From Methylobacterium sp. R2-1 (GTDB lineage Bacteria > Pseudomonadota > Alphaproteobacteria > Rhizobiales > Beijerinckiaceae), in contig NZ_JACHWM010000015.1 of the NCBI RefSeq assembly GCF_014191355.1, positions 1 through 64,000 of the forward strand: 64,000 nt of DNA, given 5' to 3'. The position numbers and the translations under genes were made by a program. The notes under the pieces are model-generated. The model did no database searches, was not told the origin of the DNA, and saw nothing but the letters and a program-made list of their open reading frames with translations. This document shows, one piece after another, positions 23,187 through 32,213 of this stretch; the first letter of the stretch is position 1, and each line of letters opens with the position of its first letter.

Positions 23187-24377
23187 TCAGCGGGTGAGCG
23201 CTCCGGGCATCAGGCTCCGGCTGCGCAGCCGCGCGCCCGCCGCGCCGATGCTCCAACCGAGCCCCGCCCGCAGGAGCGGCTCGATCCGCCGTGAGACGAG
23301 CAGGGACGCGGCGACGGCCACCAGGATACCGCCTGTGAGAGCTTCAGCGGGTGGCAGGCCGTAGGCCGCTAGGAACCGCATCGTCAGGGCGCCGACGAAG
23401 GTGTGCAGCAGGTAGAGCGGATAGGTCGCGAGACCGAGATCGCGGATTCGCCGCCCGAGGCCGGGGAAGGCGTCGGTCAGCGCGGTGTTCACGCGAATCG
23501 ACAGGCAGAACAGGAGCATGAAGACGGCGTAGAGGAACCAGGGCATCTCTGGGCTTCGGTCGAGGCCGAGCGAGGCGCCCACGAATCCGGCATCGTAGCG
23601 GATCTGCAGGAAGGCTCCCGTCAGGCAGACGGCGAGCCCGGCCACACGGTACCCCGTCAAACCCCGCCGCACTGCGCTCCACAGCAACACGCCAAGGGCG
23701 AAGTGGCAGCCATGGGTGAGAAGGAGGAGCTTCGCGATCCGTGTGCTGATGATCCGGTCGAGGTCCGGCCAGACCGGCGCCGTTGCCAGCAACCATGCCA
23801 GCGCGCTGATGACGCCGACCGCCAGGACCACCGGCTCCAGCCGTTCGAACCGGTTCAGGCACAACAGGACATAGACCAGCCCGTAGAACACGATCTCGAT
23901 CCCGAGCGTCCAGTAGACGCCGTCGATCCAGCGCGGAACCGGGAACAGGATGAGCGTGCGGACATAGCGCTCGAACAGAACCCACACGGTTTCCGGGAAG
24001 AACAGCAGCGCGAGCCCGAACGAGACGGTGGCGCAGAACCAGATGCCCGGCATCAGGCGCAGGATGCGCCCGGTGAGAAAGCGCGACGCGCTCGCCTGCG
24101 AGGCGGAGTAGGCGATGACGTAGCCCGAGATCACGAAGAACATCTGCACGCCGACCCAGCCCTGCTCGCTGACGGGCAGCAAGGTCGGAAACGGGATCGG
24201 CGACCCGACGAGAGCGGCCGCCTCGCTCGAAGGGACCATCCAGGCCGTGCAGGCGAGGTGGTACAGCATGACGAGGCAGGCCGCGCCGAAGCGGAGCAGA
24301 TCGAGACCGACCAGAGGACGCGGCGCGTGCGAGCGCGCGGCCGCCGCTGGCTCACTCCCGGTCGAGTCGGATGCCAT
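23187..24377 (-). CDS. acyltransferase 3 family membrane protein
   Basis: A 396-residue polytopic protein with about ten membrane segments. The family signatures LDLLRFGAACLVMLYHL and GVQMFFVISGYVIAYS are present. OafA/YrhL-type proteins move acetyl or succinyl groups onto exported polysaccharides or lipids; the substrate here is unknown. The ATG at 24377 starts just before the first membrane helix; an open frame upstream to 24668 is not needed. It is convergent with the EVE gene, and a GC-rich hairpin lies between them. Confidence 0.88.
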   Translation of the reverse strand: MASDSTGSEPAAAARSHAPRPLVGLDLLRFGAACLVMLYHLACTAWMVPSSEAAALVGSPIPFPTLLPVSEQGWVGVQMFFVISGYVIAYSASQASASRFLTGRILRLMPGIWFCATVSFGLALLFFPETVWVLFERYVRTLILFPVPRWIDGVYWTLGIEIVFYGLVYVLLCLNRFERLEPVVLAVGVISALAWLLATAPVWPDLDRIISTRIAKLLLLTHGCHFALGVLLWSAVRRGLTGYRVAGLAVCLTGAFLQIRYDAGFVGASLGLDRSPEMPWFLYAVFMLLFCLSIRVNTALTDAFPGLGRRIRDLGLATYPLYLLHTFVGALTMRFLAAYGLPPAEALTGGILVAVAASLLVSRRIEPLLRAGLGWSIGAAGARLRSRSLMPGALTR

Positions 24378-24709
24378 GCCTGTCTTCCAATCGCAGAAAC
24401 GCCGCCGGGCCGTCATCCGGTCACGTGAACACGGGTATGACTTGTCTTCCGACAAGATCCCTCTCGAGACAACAGGATTAAAATACCGATATCTCGCCTT
24501 TTCCGGCTCTCTCCCGGACCTTGACACTGAAAATACGCCCCTAGTTCTCGCGCAACTGTGAGGCGTGGCCGCACGTTCGCGGTAGAATGGCGGCGTTCCG
24601 CCCCCGTACGCCTCCGGAAGCCCGCCTCCACGGTGCCCGGATCGGGTGTGGGGCCGAGCCGGCGACATGGCGCTTCACGGGCAAGGCTCGAACAGGATTG
24701 GAGACATCG
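24378..24709. promoter_or_regulatory. shared upstream region of the acyltransferase and ParB-like genes
   Basis: 332 bases between divergent genes, with an AT-richer core at about 24430-24550. It must contain both promoters; I cannot assign boxes with confidence. Confidence 0.4.
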
Positions 24710-25327
24710 ATGGCGCCACGTGAACCCCTGCTCATCTCCGTGCCGATCGCGGAGCTGCGCCCAACGCAGATGACGGTGGGCTACCGCGAGGTGAGTGAGA
24801 AGCGTCGTCGCTGGCGGGAACACGATCCCGAGAAGAAGGCGGAGTTCCTCGGCTCGCACATGATCCCGGTGCTGCTCGGGCCCAAGAAGAAGCACTACGT
24901 GATCGATCACCACCACCTCGCCCGCGCCCTGCAGGAAGAGGGGGAGAAGAATGTGCTGGTGACCATCGTCGCCGACCTGCACAAGCTCGACAAGGACGCC
25001 TTCTGGACGGTGGCGGACCACAAGTCCTGGGTCCACCCCTACGATGCCTCCGGCGTGCGGGTCGGCTTCGACGATATCCCCAAGGCGATCGCGGATCTCG
25101 CCGACGACCCGTTCCGCAGCCTTGCCGGCGAGTTGCGCCGGGCCGGCGGGTTTGCCAAGGACACGACGCCGTTCAGCGAGTTCCTGTGGGCGGACTACCT
25201 CCGACGCAACCTGAAGCGGAAGGCGGTCGAGCGCGACTTCACCGAGGCGATGGAGAACGCGCTGCGCCTCGCGAAAGCACCGGATGCCGGCTACCTCCCC
25301 GGCTGGTGCGGACCTCTCGACGGCTGA
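24710..25327 (+). CDS. ParB-like nuclease-fold family protein (ParBc_2 type)
   Basis: A 205-residue protein with PIAELRPTQMTVGYREV at the start and VIDHHHLARALQEEG in the middle, the ParB-like fold of a chromosomal family found alone in many Proteobacteria. It lacks the DNA-binding HTH of partition proteins. The DHHH cluster resembles a metal or nucleotide site. GGAG precedes the ATG at 24710. The gene ends 37 bases inside the convergent dsbB gene. Function unknown. Confidence 0.8.
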   Translation: MAPREPLLISVPIAELRPTQMTVGYREVSEKRRRWREHDPEKKAEFLGSHMIPVLLGPKKKHYVIDHHHLARALQEEGEKNVLVTIVADLHKLDKDAFWTVADHKSWVHPYDASGVRVGFDDIPKAIADLADDPFRSLAGELRRAGGFAKDTTPFSEFLWADYLRRNLKRKAVERDFTEAMENALRLAKAPDAGYLPGWCGPLDG

Positions 25328-25824
25328 GAAGGTTGAGTGGAAGACTGAGCGAGGCCTGCGACCGCCGCGGCGAAGAGGCCGAGGGCGGCCGCGATCAGGG
25401 CGTTCCAGCCGGCGAGCGAGAGTCCGAGGAAGCGCCATGCGGCGGCCGTGCAATCGACCGGCCGTACGGTTTCCAGGTTCTTCAGGAAGTCGGCCACGTC
25501 CGCTGGCCCGGCTCCGGACCCGCCGCCGCAATCGTTGGGACCCGGCCAGAACCCCCACTCCGCGCCCGCATGATAGACGCCGAGACCGGCCCCGTAGACC
25601 AGGACCAGGGCTACCAGGCCGAGGAGGAAGCGCGCGGGCCGCGGTGGGAGCAGGGCGGCGACCAGAGCGAGCGGCGCGGTGAGGTAGTAGGGCACCCGCT
25701 CCGTCAGGCAAAGCTTGCACGGCACATAGCCGAGGCCATGCTCGAACACGAGGGCAGCGCCGACGGTGAGCGCGGCGCCGAGCGCCACGGCGAGCGCGGC
25801 GGCGCGCAGGCTGACGCGGCTCAC
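25291..25824 (-). CDS. dsbB: DsbB-family quinone reductase
   Basis: A 177-residue membrane protein with four helices and the two periplasmic cysteine pairs of DsbB: CKLC (Cys36/Cys39) in the first loop, and Cys99 (PNDC) and Cys125 (VDC) in the second. It reoxidises DsbA and passes electrons to quinone, sustaining disulfide formation. Its GTG start overlaps the stop of the YqaA-like gene, so the two are coupled. The 3' end overlaps the convergent ParB-like gene by 37 bases. Confidence 0.85.
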   Translation of the reverse strand: MSRVSLRAAALAVALGAALTVGAALVFEHGLGYVPCKLCLTERVPYYLTAPLALVAALLPPRPARFLLGLVALVLVYGAGLGVYHAGAEWGFWPGPNDCGGGSGAGPADVADFLKNLETVRPVDCTAAAWRFLGLSLAGWNALIAAALGLFAAAVAGLAQSSTQPSQPSRGPHQPGR

Positions 25825-26402
25825 AGCATCACCTTGAAGGCGACGAAGCCGAGGATCACCACGGCGGCGAACAGTCCCGCCACCACGTTGAGGTGCCGGT
25901 CGAGCACCGCGCGGATGCCGATGCCGTAGCGCCCGAGCAGCCACGCCAGCAGGAAGAACCGCGCGCCGCGGGTGACGACCGAGAGCAGCGTGAACCAGAA
26001 CAGCGAGTAGTGGGCGAAGCCTGAGGTGATGGTGACGAGCTTGTAGGGGATCGGGGTGAGGCCTTTCAGCAGGATCACCCAATGCCCGTAGGTGGCGTAG
26101 GAGGCCTGGAAGGTCTCTGCCTTGTCTGCCAGCCCGTAGAGGTTGAACAGCCACTGCCCGACCGAGTCGAACAGCAGCGCGCCGATGGCGTAGCCGAGCA
26201 GTCCGCCAAGCACCGAGGCGACGGTGGCGATGGTCGCGTACAGCCAGACCCGATCCGGCCGGCTCACCGCCATCGGCACCAGCATCGCGTCCGGCGGGAC
26301 GGGGAAGAACGAACTCTCCGCGAAGGCCACCGCCCCGAGCGCCCAAGGCGCGGAGGGCTTGGCGGCGAGCGCGAGTATCCACTCGTAGAGCCGGCGGATC
26401 AT
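25821..26402 (-). CDS. yqaA: YqaA/DedA-family (SNARE-associated) membrane protein
   Basis: A 193-residue protein with four to five membrane segments. FAESSFFPVPPDAMLVPMA and the later GLTPIPYKLVTI are typical of the YqaA branch of the DedA superfamily, whose members are implicated in lipid or polyprenyl transport and envelope stress. The ATG at 26402 begins the first helix. It sits upstream of dsbB in a two-gene coupled operon. Confidence 0.85.
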   Translation of the reverse strand: MIRRLYEWILALAAKPSAPWALGAVAFAESSFFPVPPDAMLVPMAVSRPDRVWLYATIATVASVLGGLLGYAIGALLFDSVGQWLFNLYGLADKAETFQASYATYGHWVILLKGLTPIPYKLVTITSGFAHYSLFWFTLLSVVTRGARFFLLAWLLGRYGIGIRAVLDRHLNVVAGLFAAVVILGFVAFKVML

Positions 26403-26533
26403 GGGGCCTCGTTGGGGTCCGGGAAGCGGTGCCCTTTCAGCACAGATGCGGCCCGGAGGCGAGGGTCGGGCCAGGGACGGAAAAGATTCGCTCTGGTCCG
26501 GCGCCCCGGCTTGTGCCAAGAGGCGGAAGCGTC

Positions 26534-26618
26534 GCGGGTATGGCGGAACTGGTAGACGCGGGCGACTCAAAATCGCCAGCCGAAAGGCGTGGGGGTTCGA
26601 TTCCCTCTACCCGCACCA
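26534..26618 (+). tRNA. tRNA-Leu (anticodon CAA)
   Basis: An 85-nt class II cloverleaf with encoded CCA: acceptor GCGGGTA pairs with TACCCGC, anticodon stem GGCGA/TCGCC and loop CTCAAAA give CAA, and a GGTTCGATT T-loop follows. It reads UUG. No integrated element adjoins it. Confidence 0.96.
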
Positions 26619-26640
26619 AACACCCCCACATCGAGATCGA

Positions 26641-27552
26641 TCACGGCAGCGTCGGCTCGGCCGTGAGGCGCGCGCGGATCGCGGCGCCATCCCGTCCGGG
26701 TGGGGCGCCGAACAGGCGGCGATAGTCGCGACTGAATTGCGACGGACTCTCGTAACCGATGGCGTAGCCCACGCCTGCCACGTCGTTGGCCGCGAGCAGC
26801 AGGCGCCGCGCCTCGTGGAGCCGGACCTGCTTCTGAAACTGGACCGGCGTCATCGTCGTCACGGCCTTGAAGTGGCGATGGAAGCTCGCTTGGCTCATCC
26901 GCGCGAGCGCTGCCAAGTCGGCTACGCGCAGGGTTTGCGCGTAGTGGTCGCGGATCCACGCCGTCGCCCGGCTGATCCGCGCGGCGTGGCTCTCGGGCAG
27001 GCCGATCTGCCGCAGGGCCGGGCCGAGCGGACCGCCGAGGAGGCGCCAGACGATTTCCCGCCCGATCAGCGGCGCCAGCACCGGACGGTCGCGGGGGTGA
27101 TCGAGCAGGGTCAGGAGGCGCGCGAGAGGATCGCACAGGTCGGGATCGAGCACGACGGTGCGCAAGGGCGCGAAAGCCGGGGCGAGCGCCGTCGCTTCGG
27201 CGAGGGTCTCCGCCTGGCCGCTGAGCAGGTCGCCCAGGGCGTCGAGATCGATCGCGAGGTTGAGCGCGAGGTAGGGACGGGCCGGGCTCGCCTCGGTGAT
27301 CCGGGCCGTCACGGCGAGATCGAGGGAGGCCAGCAGCGCCTGACCCGCGGCGTAGCGATAGGCGGTTTCCCCGAGCAGCGTCGCCTTGGCGCCCTGCACG
27401 ACGACGCAGAAGGAAGGTCGGTAGACCGAGCGGATCGGCCCGCTCGGCGTCTCGGCCCGGTTGAGGAGCAGTCCGTCGAGCGGCGTTTCCCGGCCGAAGC
27501 GATGCCATTGCCGTTCGATCAGAGCTGCGAGGCCGGAGAGGTCCGTCGTCAT
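26641..27552 (-). CDS. AraC-family transcriptional regulator
   Basis: A 303-residue regulator. Residues ~20-190 are an AraC_N-type (AraC-like ligand) domain (PSFCVVVQGAKATLLGETAY), and residues ~205-295 hold two helix-turn-helix motifs (LRVADLAALARMSQASFHRH and VAGVGYAIGYESPSQFSRDY). It faces the aldo/keto reductase gene across 149 bases and probably controls it. AraC proteins of this subgroup often sense aldehydes, but the ligand here is unknown. Confidence 0.9.
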   Translation of the reverse strand: MTTDLSGLAALIERQWHRFGRETPLDGLLLNRAETPSGPIRSVYRPSFCVVVQGAKATLLGETAYRYAAGQALLASLDLAVTARITEASPARPYLALNLAIDLDALGDLLSGQAETLAEATALAPAFAPLRTVVLDPDLCDPLARLLTLLDHPRDRPVLAPLIGREIVWRLLGGPLGPALRQIGLPESHAARISRATAWIRDHYAQTLRVADLAALARMSQASFHRHFKAVTTMTPVQFQKQVRLHEARRLLLAANDVAGVGYAIGYESPSQFSRDYRRLFGAPPGRDGAAIRARLTAEPTLP

Positions 27553-27701
27553 CGGTCAGGATCTTAGTGCACGCGCTGCGTCCGCGCAGGGGCGGAAGGC
27601 CGTTTTGAGAGAATCGGGCAAGAGCTTGAGAGGATCGGTCGCGCGCGGAATGGCTTGAAAGCCGTAACAGAGGCCGTCCCTTCCAGACGGAGACCCTCTC
27701 C

Positions 27702-28718
27702 ATGCGTATGCGCCCCCTCGGCCGGAGCGGCCTGTTCGTGTCCGAACTCTGCCTCGGCACCATGACCTTCGGCGGAAGCGAAGGATTTTGGGGTCAGATC
27801 GGCCGGCTCGGCCAGGACGAGGCCGACACCCTCGTGAGGACCGCATTCGATGCCGGCATCAACTTCATCGACACCGCCAACGTCTACGCGGCCGGGATGA
27901 GCGAGCGCATCCTCGGCCAGTCGCTCAAAAATCTCGGCATCGCCCGCGACGACGTGGTGATCGCCACCAAAGTGCTGGGTCCGATGGGCGAGGGCCCGAA
28001 CGCCCGCGGCGCCTCGCGCGGGCACATCCTCAGCCAGTGCAAGGCGAGCCTCGCCCGGCTCGGCCTCGATCATATCGACCTCTACCAGATCCACGGCTTC
28101 GATCCGGCGACACCGATCGCCGAGACCCTGGAGGCGCTCGACACCCTCGTGCGCCACGGCCATGTCCGCTACCTCGGCCTGTCGAACTGGGCGGCGTGGC
28201 AGGTGATGAAGGCGGTGGGGATCGCCGAGATGCGCCGGCTCGCGCCCATCGTCTCGCTTCAGGCCTACTATACCCTCGTCGGGCGCGATCTCGAGCGCGA
28301 GATCGCGCCGATGTTGACCGCCGAGGGCGTGGGGCTGATGGTGTGGAGCCCCCTCGCCGGCGGTTATCTCTCGGGCAAGTATGACGGCGAGGGCGCGGCG
28401 TCGGACGGGCGGCGCACCACCTTCGATTTCCCGCCAATCGACCGGGCCCGCGGCGCCGGCACGCTCGACGCGATGCGGGCAATCGCCGAAGCGAGGGGCT
28501 GCAGCGTGGCCCAGGTGGCGCTCGCGTGGCTCCTGCACCGCGAGGTGGTCACCAGCGTCATCGTCGGGGCCAAGCGCGTCGGGCAGCTTCAGGACAATAT
28601 CGGCGCGACACGGGTGCGGCTCGACGCCGACGACCTCGCGCGGCTCGACGCGGCCACCCAGTTGCCGTCGGAATATCCCGGCTGGATGCTGGAGCGGCAG
28701 GGCGCCTACCGCGCCTGA
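27702..28718 (+). CDS. aldo/keto reductase
   Basis: A 338-residue TIM-barrel oxidoreductase. The catalytic tetrad appears as DTANVYAAG (Asp, Tyr), the Lys in ATKVLG and the His in LYQIHGF, and a C-terminal NADP-binding motif (VIVGAKRVGQL) is present. It reduces aldehydes or ketones with NADPH. GGAG upstream supports this ATG. The facing AraC gene implies inducible expression. Confidence 0.9.
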   Translation: MRMRPLGRSGLFVSELCLGTMTFGGSEGFWGQIGRLGQDEADTLVRTAFDAGINFIDTANVYAAGMSERILGQSLKNLGIARDDVVIATKVLGPMGEGPNARGASRGHILSQCKASLARLGLDHIDLYQIHGFDPATPIAETLEALDTLVRHGHVRYLGLSNWAAWQVMKAVGIAEMRRLAPIVSLQAYYTLVGRDLEREIAPMLTAEGVGLMVWSPLAGGYLSGKYDGEGAASDGRRTTFDFPPIDRARGAGTLDAMRAIAEARGCSVAQVALAWLLHREVVTSVIVGAKRVGQLQDNIGATRVRLDADDLARLDAATQLPSEYPGWMLERQGAYRA

Positions 28719-28719
28719 C

Positions 28720-29412
28720 CTATTCGCGCAGGAAGCGCCGGATCCAGCCGCCGACGCGGGCGCTGTCGTGCGGCGCTTCCAGCGAGGCCAAAGCCGCCGG
28801 CACCAGGGCCGCGTCGGTCGCGCCGGCCCGGTGGCCGTCGGTGAGCGCGCGGGCATAATCCGGCGCAAACTCAGGATGGCACTGAAAGGAGAGTGCAGGG
28901 CGGTCGTTCCAGGCCAAGACGCCGTAGGGCGTGAAGGCGCTGCCCGCGAGCACACGCGCGCCGGGCGGCAGGGACACGACCTGATCCTGATGGCTCACAG
29001 GGATTGCGATGGTATTCGCATCGTCCATGAAGGGCGCGCGGTCCACCACCTTGTAGGCGTGCAGTCCCAGGCCCCAGCCGCGCTGCGACCGCTCCACTCG
29101 ACCGCCGAAGGCCTGCGCCAGGGCCTGATGCCCGAAGCAGAGGCCGACGAGTTTTTTCGATGGGTCGAGGCCGCGCAGGAAGTTGAGCAGGTCTTCGACC
29201 CATGGGATCGGGTCGTAGACTGAGGCGGGTGAGCCGGTGATGACGAGGGCGTCGAATTCCGCCGGCGCCTCTGGCCAATGGCCCGCCGTGACGTCGAAGC
29301 ACGAAAAGACGTGACCGTCCCCGATCAGCGCCTCGACCATCGCGCCGTAGGAGGGAAAACGCCCGCCCAGCCGCTCGGGCGGGTGGCCGGTCTCGAGGAT
29401 GGCGATCTTCAT
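28720..29412 (-). CDS. class I glutamine amidotransferase-like protein
   Basis: A 230-residue protein with the full triad: Cys in GLCFGHQALA, and His/Glu in FQCHPEF. The length and the DALVITGSPASVYDPIPW segment fit stand-alone GMP-synthase-type amidotransferases, which remove glutamyl groups or supply ammonia; the substrate is not shown. The start at 29412 follows the dispersed repeat at 29424-29529. The reading frame extends into that repeat, but that part is not plausible protein. Confidence 0.85.
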   Translation of the reverse strand: MKIAILETGHPPERLGGRFPSYGAMVEALIGDGHVFSCFDVTAGHWPEAPAEFDALVITGSPASVYDPIPWVEDLLNFLRGLDPSKKLVGLCFGHQALAQAFGGRVERSQRGWGLGLHAYKVVDRAPFMDDANTIAIPVSHQDQVVSLPPGARVLAGSAFTPYGVLAWNDRPALSFQCHPEFAPDYARALTDGHRAGATDAALVPAALASLEAPHDSARVGGWIRRFLRE

Positions 29413-29423
29413 GGGGCAGGATT

Positions 29424-29529
29424 TAGAGCATCGTCCCGAGAGGTGGTCACCGGCTTTTGGAAAAAGACGATGCAGAAGCAAGAGCCTAGAGCATCGTCCG
29501 GGATCCGGTATCCAGGACGATGCTCTAGA
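29424..29529. repeat. dispersed repeat, copy 1, ending in a 13-bp-stem hairpin
   Basis: The left part (AGCATCGTCCCGAGAGGT ... GGAAAAAGACGATGC) is an imperfect palindrome, and the right part (29487-29527) is a hairpin with perfect TAGAGCATCGTCC arms. The same two-part structure occurs inverted at 61430-61529, so this is a mobile or extragenic palindromic element. It sits between the permease and amidotransferase genes and supplies the permease stop codon. Confidence 0.85.
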
Positions 29530-30901
29530 TCGCCGGATCGAAGGCGGAAACCGTCGCCGGAGCCGCGGGCTTCGCTACAAGCCTGACCAGCAGCACGGCC
29601 ACACCCATCACTGCCGCGAAGATCGCGAAGATCAGCGGGTTATATACCACGAGCGCCACGAGGCAGATGACGGCCACGACCAGCGCGAAGGCCGGCGCGT
29701 AGGGATAGAGCGGTGCCCGGTAGGGCCGGGCGAGGTCCGGCTCGGCCCGACGCAGGCGGAGCAGGGCGGCCATGCTCATGACGTACATGGTGAGGGCGCC
29801 GAACACCGCCATCGTCACGATACTGGCGGTGAGCGACTGACCGGCGACGCTGATCAGGTTGTCGCTGTAGATCGCCGCGATACCGATGATGCCACCGGCC
29901 AGCGTCGCCACGTGCGGAGTCTGGAAGCGCGGATGTACCTGCGCGAACACCGCCGGCAGGAAACCGGCGCGGGCCAGCGCGAAGATCTGGCGGGCATAGC
30001 CCATGATGATGCCGTGAAAAGAGGCGACGAGCCCGAACAGGCCGAGCCAGACCAGCATGTGCAGCCAGCCGCTCGACTCACCCACCACCCGCTTCATCGC
30101 CTGGGGCAGGGGATCGTTGAGATCGGAGAGGCTCTTCCAGTCCCCGGCGGCGCCGGCAAACAGCATCACCCCGAAGGCGAGCACGGTCAGCGTCAGCACG
30201 CCGGTGATGTAGGCGATGGGGATGGTGCGCTTGGGATCCTTCGCCTCTTCCGCGGCCATGGCGACGCCCTCGATGGCCAGGAAGAACCAGATCGCGAACG
30301 GGATCGCCGCGAAGATGCCGCCGATCGCGGCTGGGCCGAACGCGTCCTGTCCGGCCCAGCCGCCGGCAGCGAAGTTCGCGAGGCTGAAGGCCGGGGCGAC
30401 GACGCCCATGAAGACCAAGAGTTCGCCGACCGCCAGCACGGTGACGAACAGCTCGAAGGTGGCGGCGATGCGCACGCCGACGATGTTGAGCCCCATGAAC
30501 AGCAGGTAGGCACCGAGCGCCGCGTGCTTCGGATCGAGGCTCGGAAACTGGACGTTGAGATAGGCACCAATGGCGAGCGCGATCGCGGGTGGGGCGAACA
30601 CGAACTCGATCAGGGTGGCGTAGCCAGCGACCGCTGCGCCGGTGGGACCGAACGCGCGCAGGGAATAGGCGAAGGGGCCGCCGGCCTGCGGAATCGCGGT
30701 GGTGAGTTCGGTGAAGCTGAAGATGAACGCCACGTACATCGCGGCCACGCACAGCGTCGTGACAAGGAAGCCGAGAGTGCCGGCTTGTGCCCAGCCGTAG
30801 CTCCACCCGAAATACTCGCCCGAGATCACGAGCCCGACGGCGATACCCCAGAGATGGAAGGCGTTGAGGCTCTTATCGAGCGCGGTCGAAGGCGTCGGCA
30901 T
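29525..30901 (-). CDS. APC-family amino acid/ethanolamine permease
   Basis: A 458-residue permease with about 12 membrane segments. The N-terminal SLNAFHLWGIAVGLVISGEY and GWSYGWAQAGTLGF are close to the ethanolamine permease (Eat) type of the APC superfamily. It would import ethanolamine or a related amine or amino acid; no eut genes are nearby to confirm. GGAG precedes the ATG at 30901. The stop codon is built from the end of the dispersed repeat, so the C-terminus may have been altered by that insertion. Confidence 0.85.
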   Translation of the reverse strand: MPTPSTALDKSLNAFHLWGIAVGLVISGEYFGWSYGWAQAGTLGFLVTTLCVAAMYVAFIFSFTELTTAIPQAGGPFAYSLRAFGPTGAAVAGYATLIEFVFAPPAIALAIGAYLNVQFPSLDPKHAALGAYLLFMGLNIVGVRIAATFELFVTVLAVGELLVFMGVVAPAFSLANFAAGGWAGQDAFGPAAIGGIFAAIPFAIWFFLAIEGVAMAAEEAKDPKRTIPIAYITGVLTLTVLAFGVMLFAGAAGDWKSLSDLNDPLPQAMKRVVGESSGWLHMLVWLGLFGLVASFHGIIMGYARQIFALARAGFLPAVFAQVHPRFQTPHVATLAGGIIGIAAIYSDNLISVAGQSLTASIVTMAVFGALTMYVMSMAALLRLRRAEPDLARPYRAPLYPYAPAFALVVAVICLVALVVYNPLIFAIFAAVMGVAVLLVRLVAKPAAPATVSAFDPAI

Positions 30902-31150
30902 CGTGCATCTCCGCATTCCCGACCCGAAGCGCAGCCTCCGGTACGGCATCCGCCGGAGGGCATGGGGCATGAGGCAGGGCCATGGGGCTGATGCCAAGCA
31001 AGAGCGTTGCCGTTTCCATGTCGTCGGGCGCGCCGTGTCACGCGCGTCCGTGACCGAACGGGTTCCCCAGAACCTGAATGGTATGCCGGCGGTCGCCCTC
31101 CCGGCCCCGGCAACGCGGCACTCCGAGAGCCATCGCCATGAAGGGGTTGT

Positions 31151-31684
31151 CTACTCGGGAGAGACCCGTTCACCGGCCGCATGAGACGGAAGGCGGGTTT
31201 TGCCGGCTCCGGAGGCACCGCCGAGCTCGACATGGAAGGTCTGATAGATGAAGGCGAGCAAATCCTCCGCCGCCCCGGCGCGCTCCTCGGAAGCCGCTGC
31301 AGCCGCCTTCGCGTCGTGATAGCGCCGCAACAGCATCTCCTTCTCCGCAAGAGCCGTTTGCAGGGCCATCTTTGTGGCGCTGGTCGTCAGCCGGCATTCA
31401 CGGATTTCTTCAAGCAGAGCCGTTCGCTCCAACTGCCACTGGGCGCGCTCCTGCTGGACGCTCTGGATCAGGCTCAATGTCTGCGGCTCGATCGTGGCTT
31501 TCCATCGCTGCAGATCATGGATCGTGTCCGCGGCCTGCTTCACCAGGCCGAGCGCATCGTACAACCCAACCTCGATATCGAACATGGTCCGCTCGGCGGC
31601 CTGAGCCGGCAGACGAGGCTCGCCGTCCGGCGGACATGTCGTCGGATAGGGGCGCTCGACGTTCATCAGACCGAGATCTTGCAT
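31151..31684 (-). CDS. coiled-coil protein C of a three-gene cluster
   Basis: A 177-residue protein with a central coiled coil (~60-150: IHDLQRWKATIEPQTLSLIQ; MALQTALAEKEMLLRRYHDA), flanked by a Pro-rich start and a short tail. No signal or membrane segment. It is the last of three minus-strand coiled-coil genes with 17- and 23-base gaps, so probably one operon. Its start and middle resemble the layout of the next protein upstream. No family recognised. Confidence 0.65.
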   Translation of the reverse strand: MQDLGLMNVERPYPTTCPPDGEPRLPAQAAERTMFDIEVGLYDALGLVKQAADTIHDLQRWKATIEPQTLSLIQSVQQERAQWQLERTALLEEIRECRLTTSATKMALQTALAEKEMLLRRYHDAKAAAAASEERAGAAEDLLAFIYQTFHVELGGASGAGKTRLPSHAAGERVSPE

Positions 31685-31701
31685 CAGACCGAGATCTCGC
31701 C

Positions 31702-32190
31702 TCAGGGCATGTCTTGTCCGCTATCCCCCGGTTCCGCGGTGCTGGTCTTGGTCTTGGAGCCGAAAGCCGTGAACACGGCGTCGTGGATCCGCACCAGCCA
31801 GGTCTCCGCCTCCTTCGCGCGCGTCTCGGCGCGGCGGGCGCGGTCTTCCGCCTGAGCCAACAGGAGCTGGTTCGATGCGATCGTCTTCTGAAGTTGCCGC
31901 ACCTCGTCCTCAGCTTGGCTGATGACGTTCCTCAGCTGATTCTCGAGATCGACGGCGCGCTCTTCACTGATCCGGATGGCTTCCGCCGCCTCCTGCACCA
32001 GATCGATCGCCGAGACCCAGTCACGCGGTGGCAGCACGGACGCGCCTCCCTCGGAGGACGACGCGCTCTCGGACGTTGCGGGCGAGAAATTAATGACCTT
32101 GTCTCCCGGTCGCGTCACGTTGGCCTGCCAAGCTCTCATGAGAATCGAGTTGCCGGAGGAGGGGGTATCCTTCACAGCTTGCTCCGACAT
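31702..32190 (-). CDS. coiled-coil protein B of a three-gene cluster
   Basis: A 162-residue protein with a disordered N-terminus (~1-50), a coiled coil (~60-135: ISEERAVDLENQLRNVISQA; LLLAQAEDRARRAETRAKEA) and a short end (WLVRIHDAVFTAF). The last part parallels the LLAFIYQTF segment of protein C, so B and C may be distant paralogues. No membrane segment. Function unknown. Confidence 0.65.
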   Translation of the reverse strand: MSEQAVKDTPSSGNSILMRAWQANVTRPGDKVINFSPATSESASSSEGGASVLPPRDWVSAIDLVQEAAEAIRISEERAVDLENQLRNVISQAEDEVRQLQKTIASNQLLLAQAEDRARRAETRAKEAETWLVRIHDAVFTAFGSKTKTSTAEPGDSGQDMP

Positions 32191-32213
32191 TCAACGATCC
32201 TTTCAATTCTGCT

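Noticed and set aside
29399..30991. A 530-codon plus-strand frame opposite the permease
   Set aside because: It begins in the dispersed repeat and is the His/Glu/Gly-rich mirror of a membrane protein gene, a typical artefact.
30902..31150. Possible small gene between the permease and the coiled-coil cluster
   Set aside because: No frame has a ribosome site or protein-like composition; it is more likely the permease promoter and the 3' end of the cluster.
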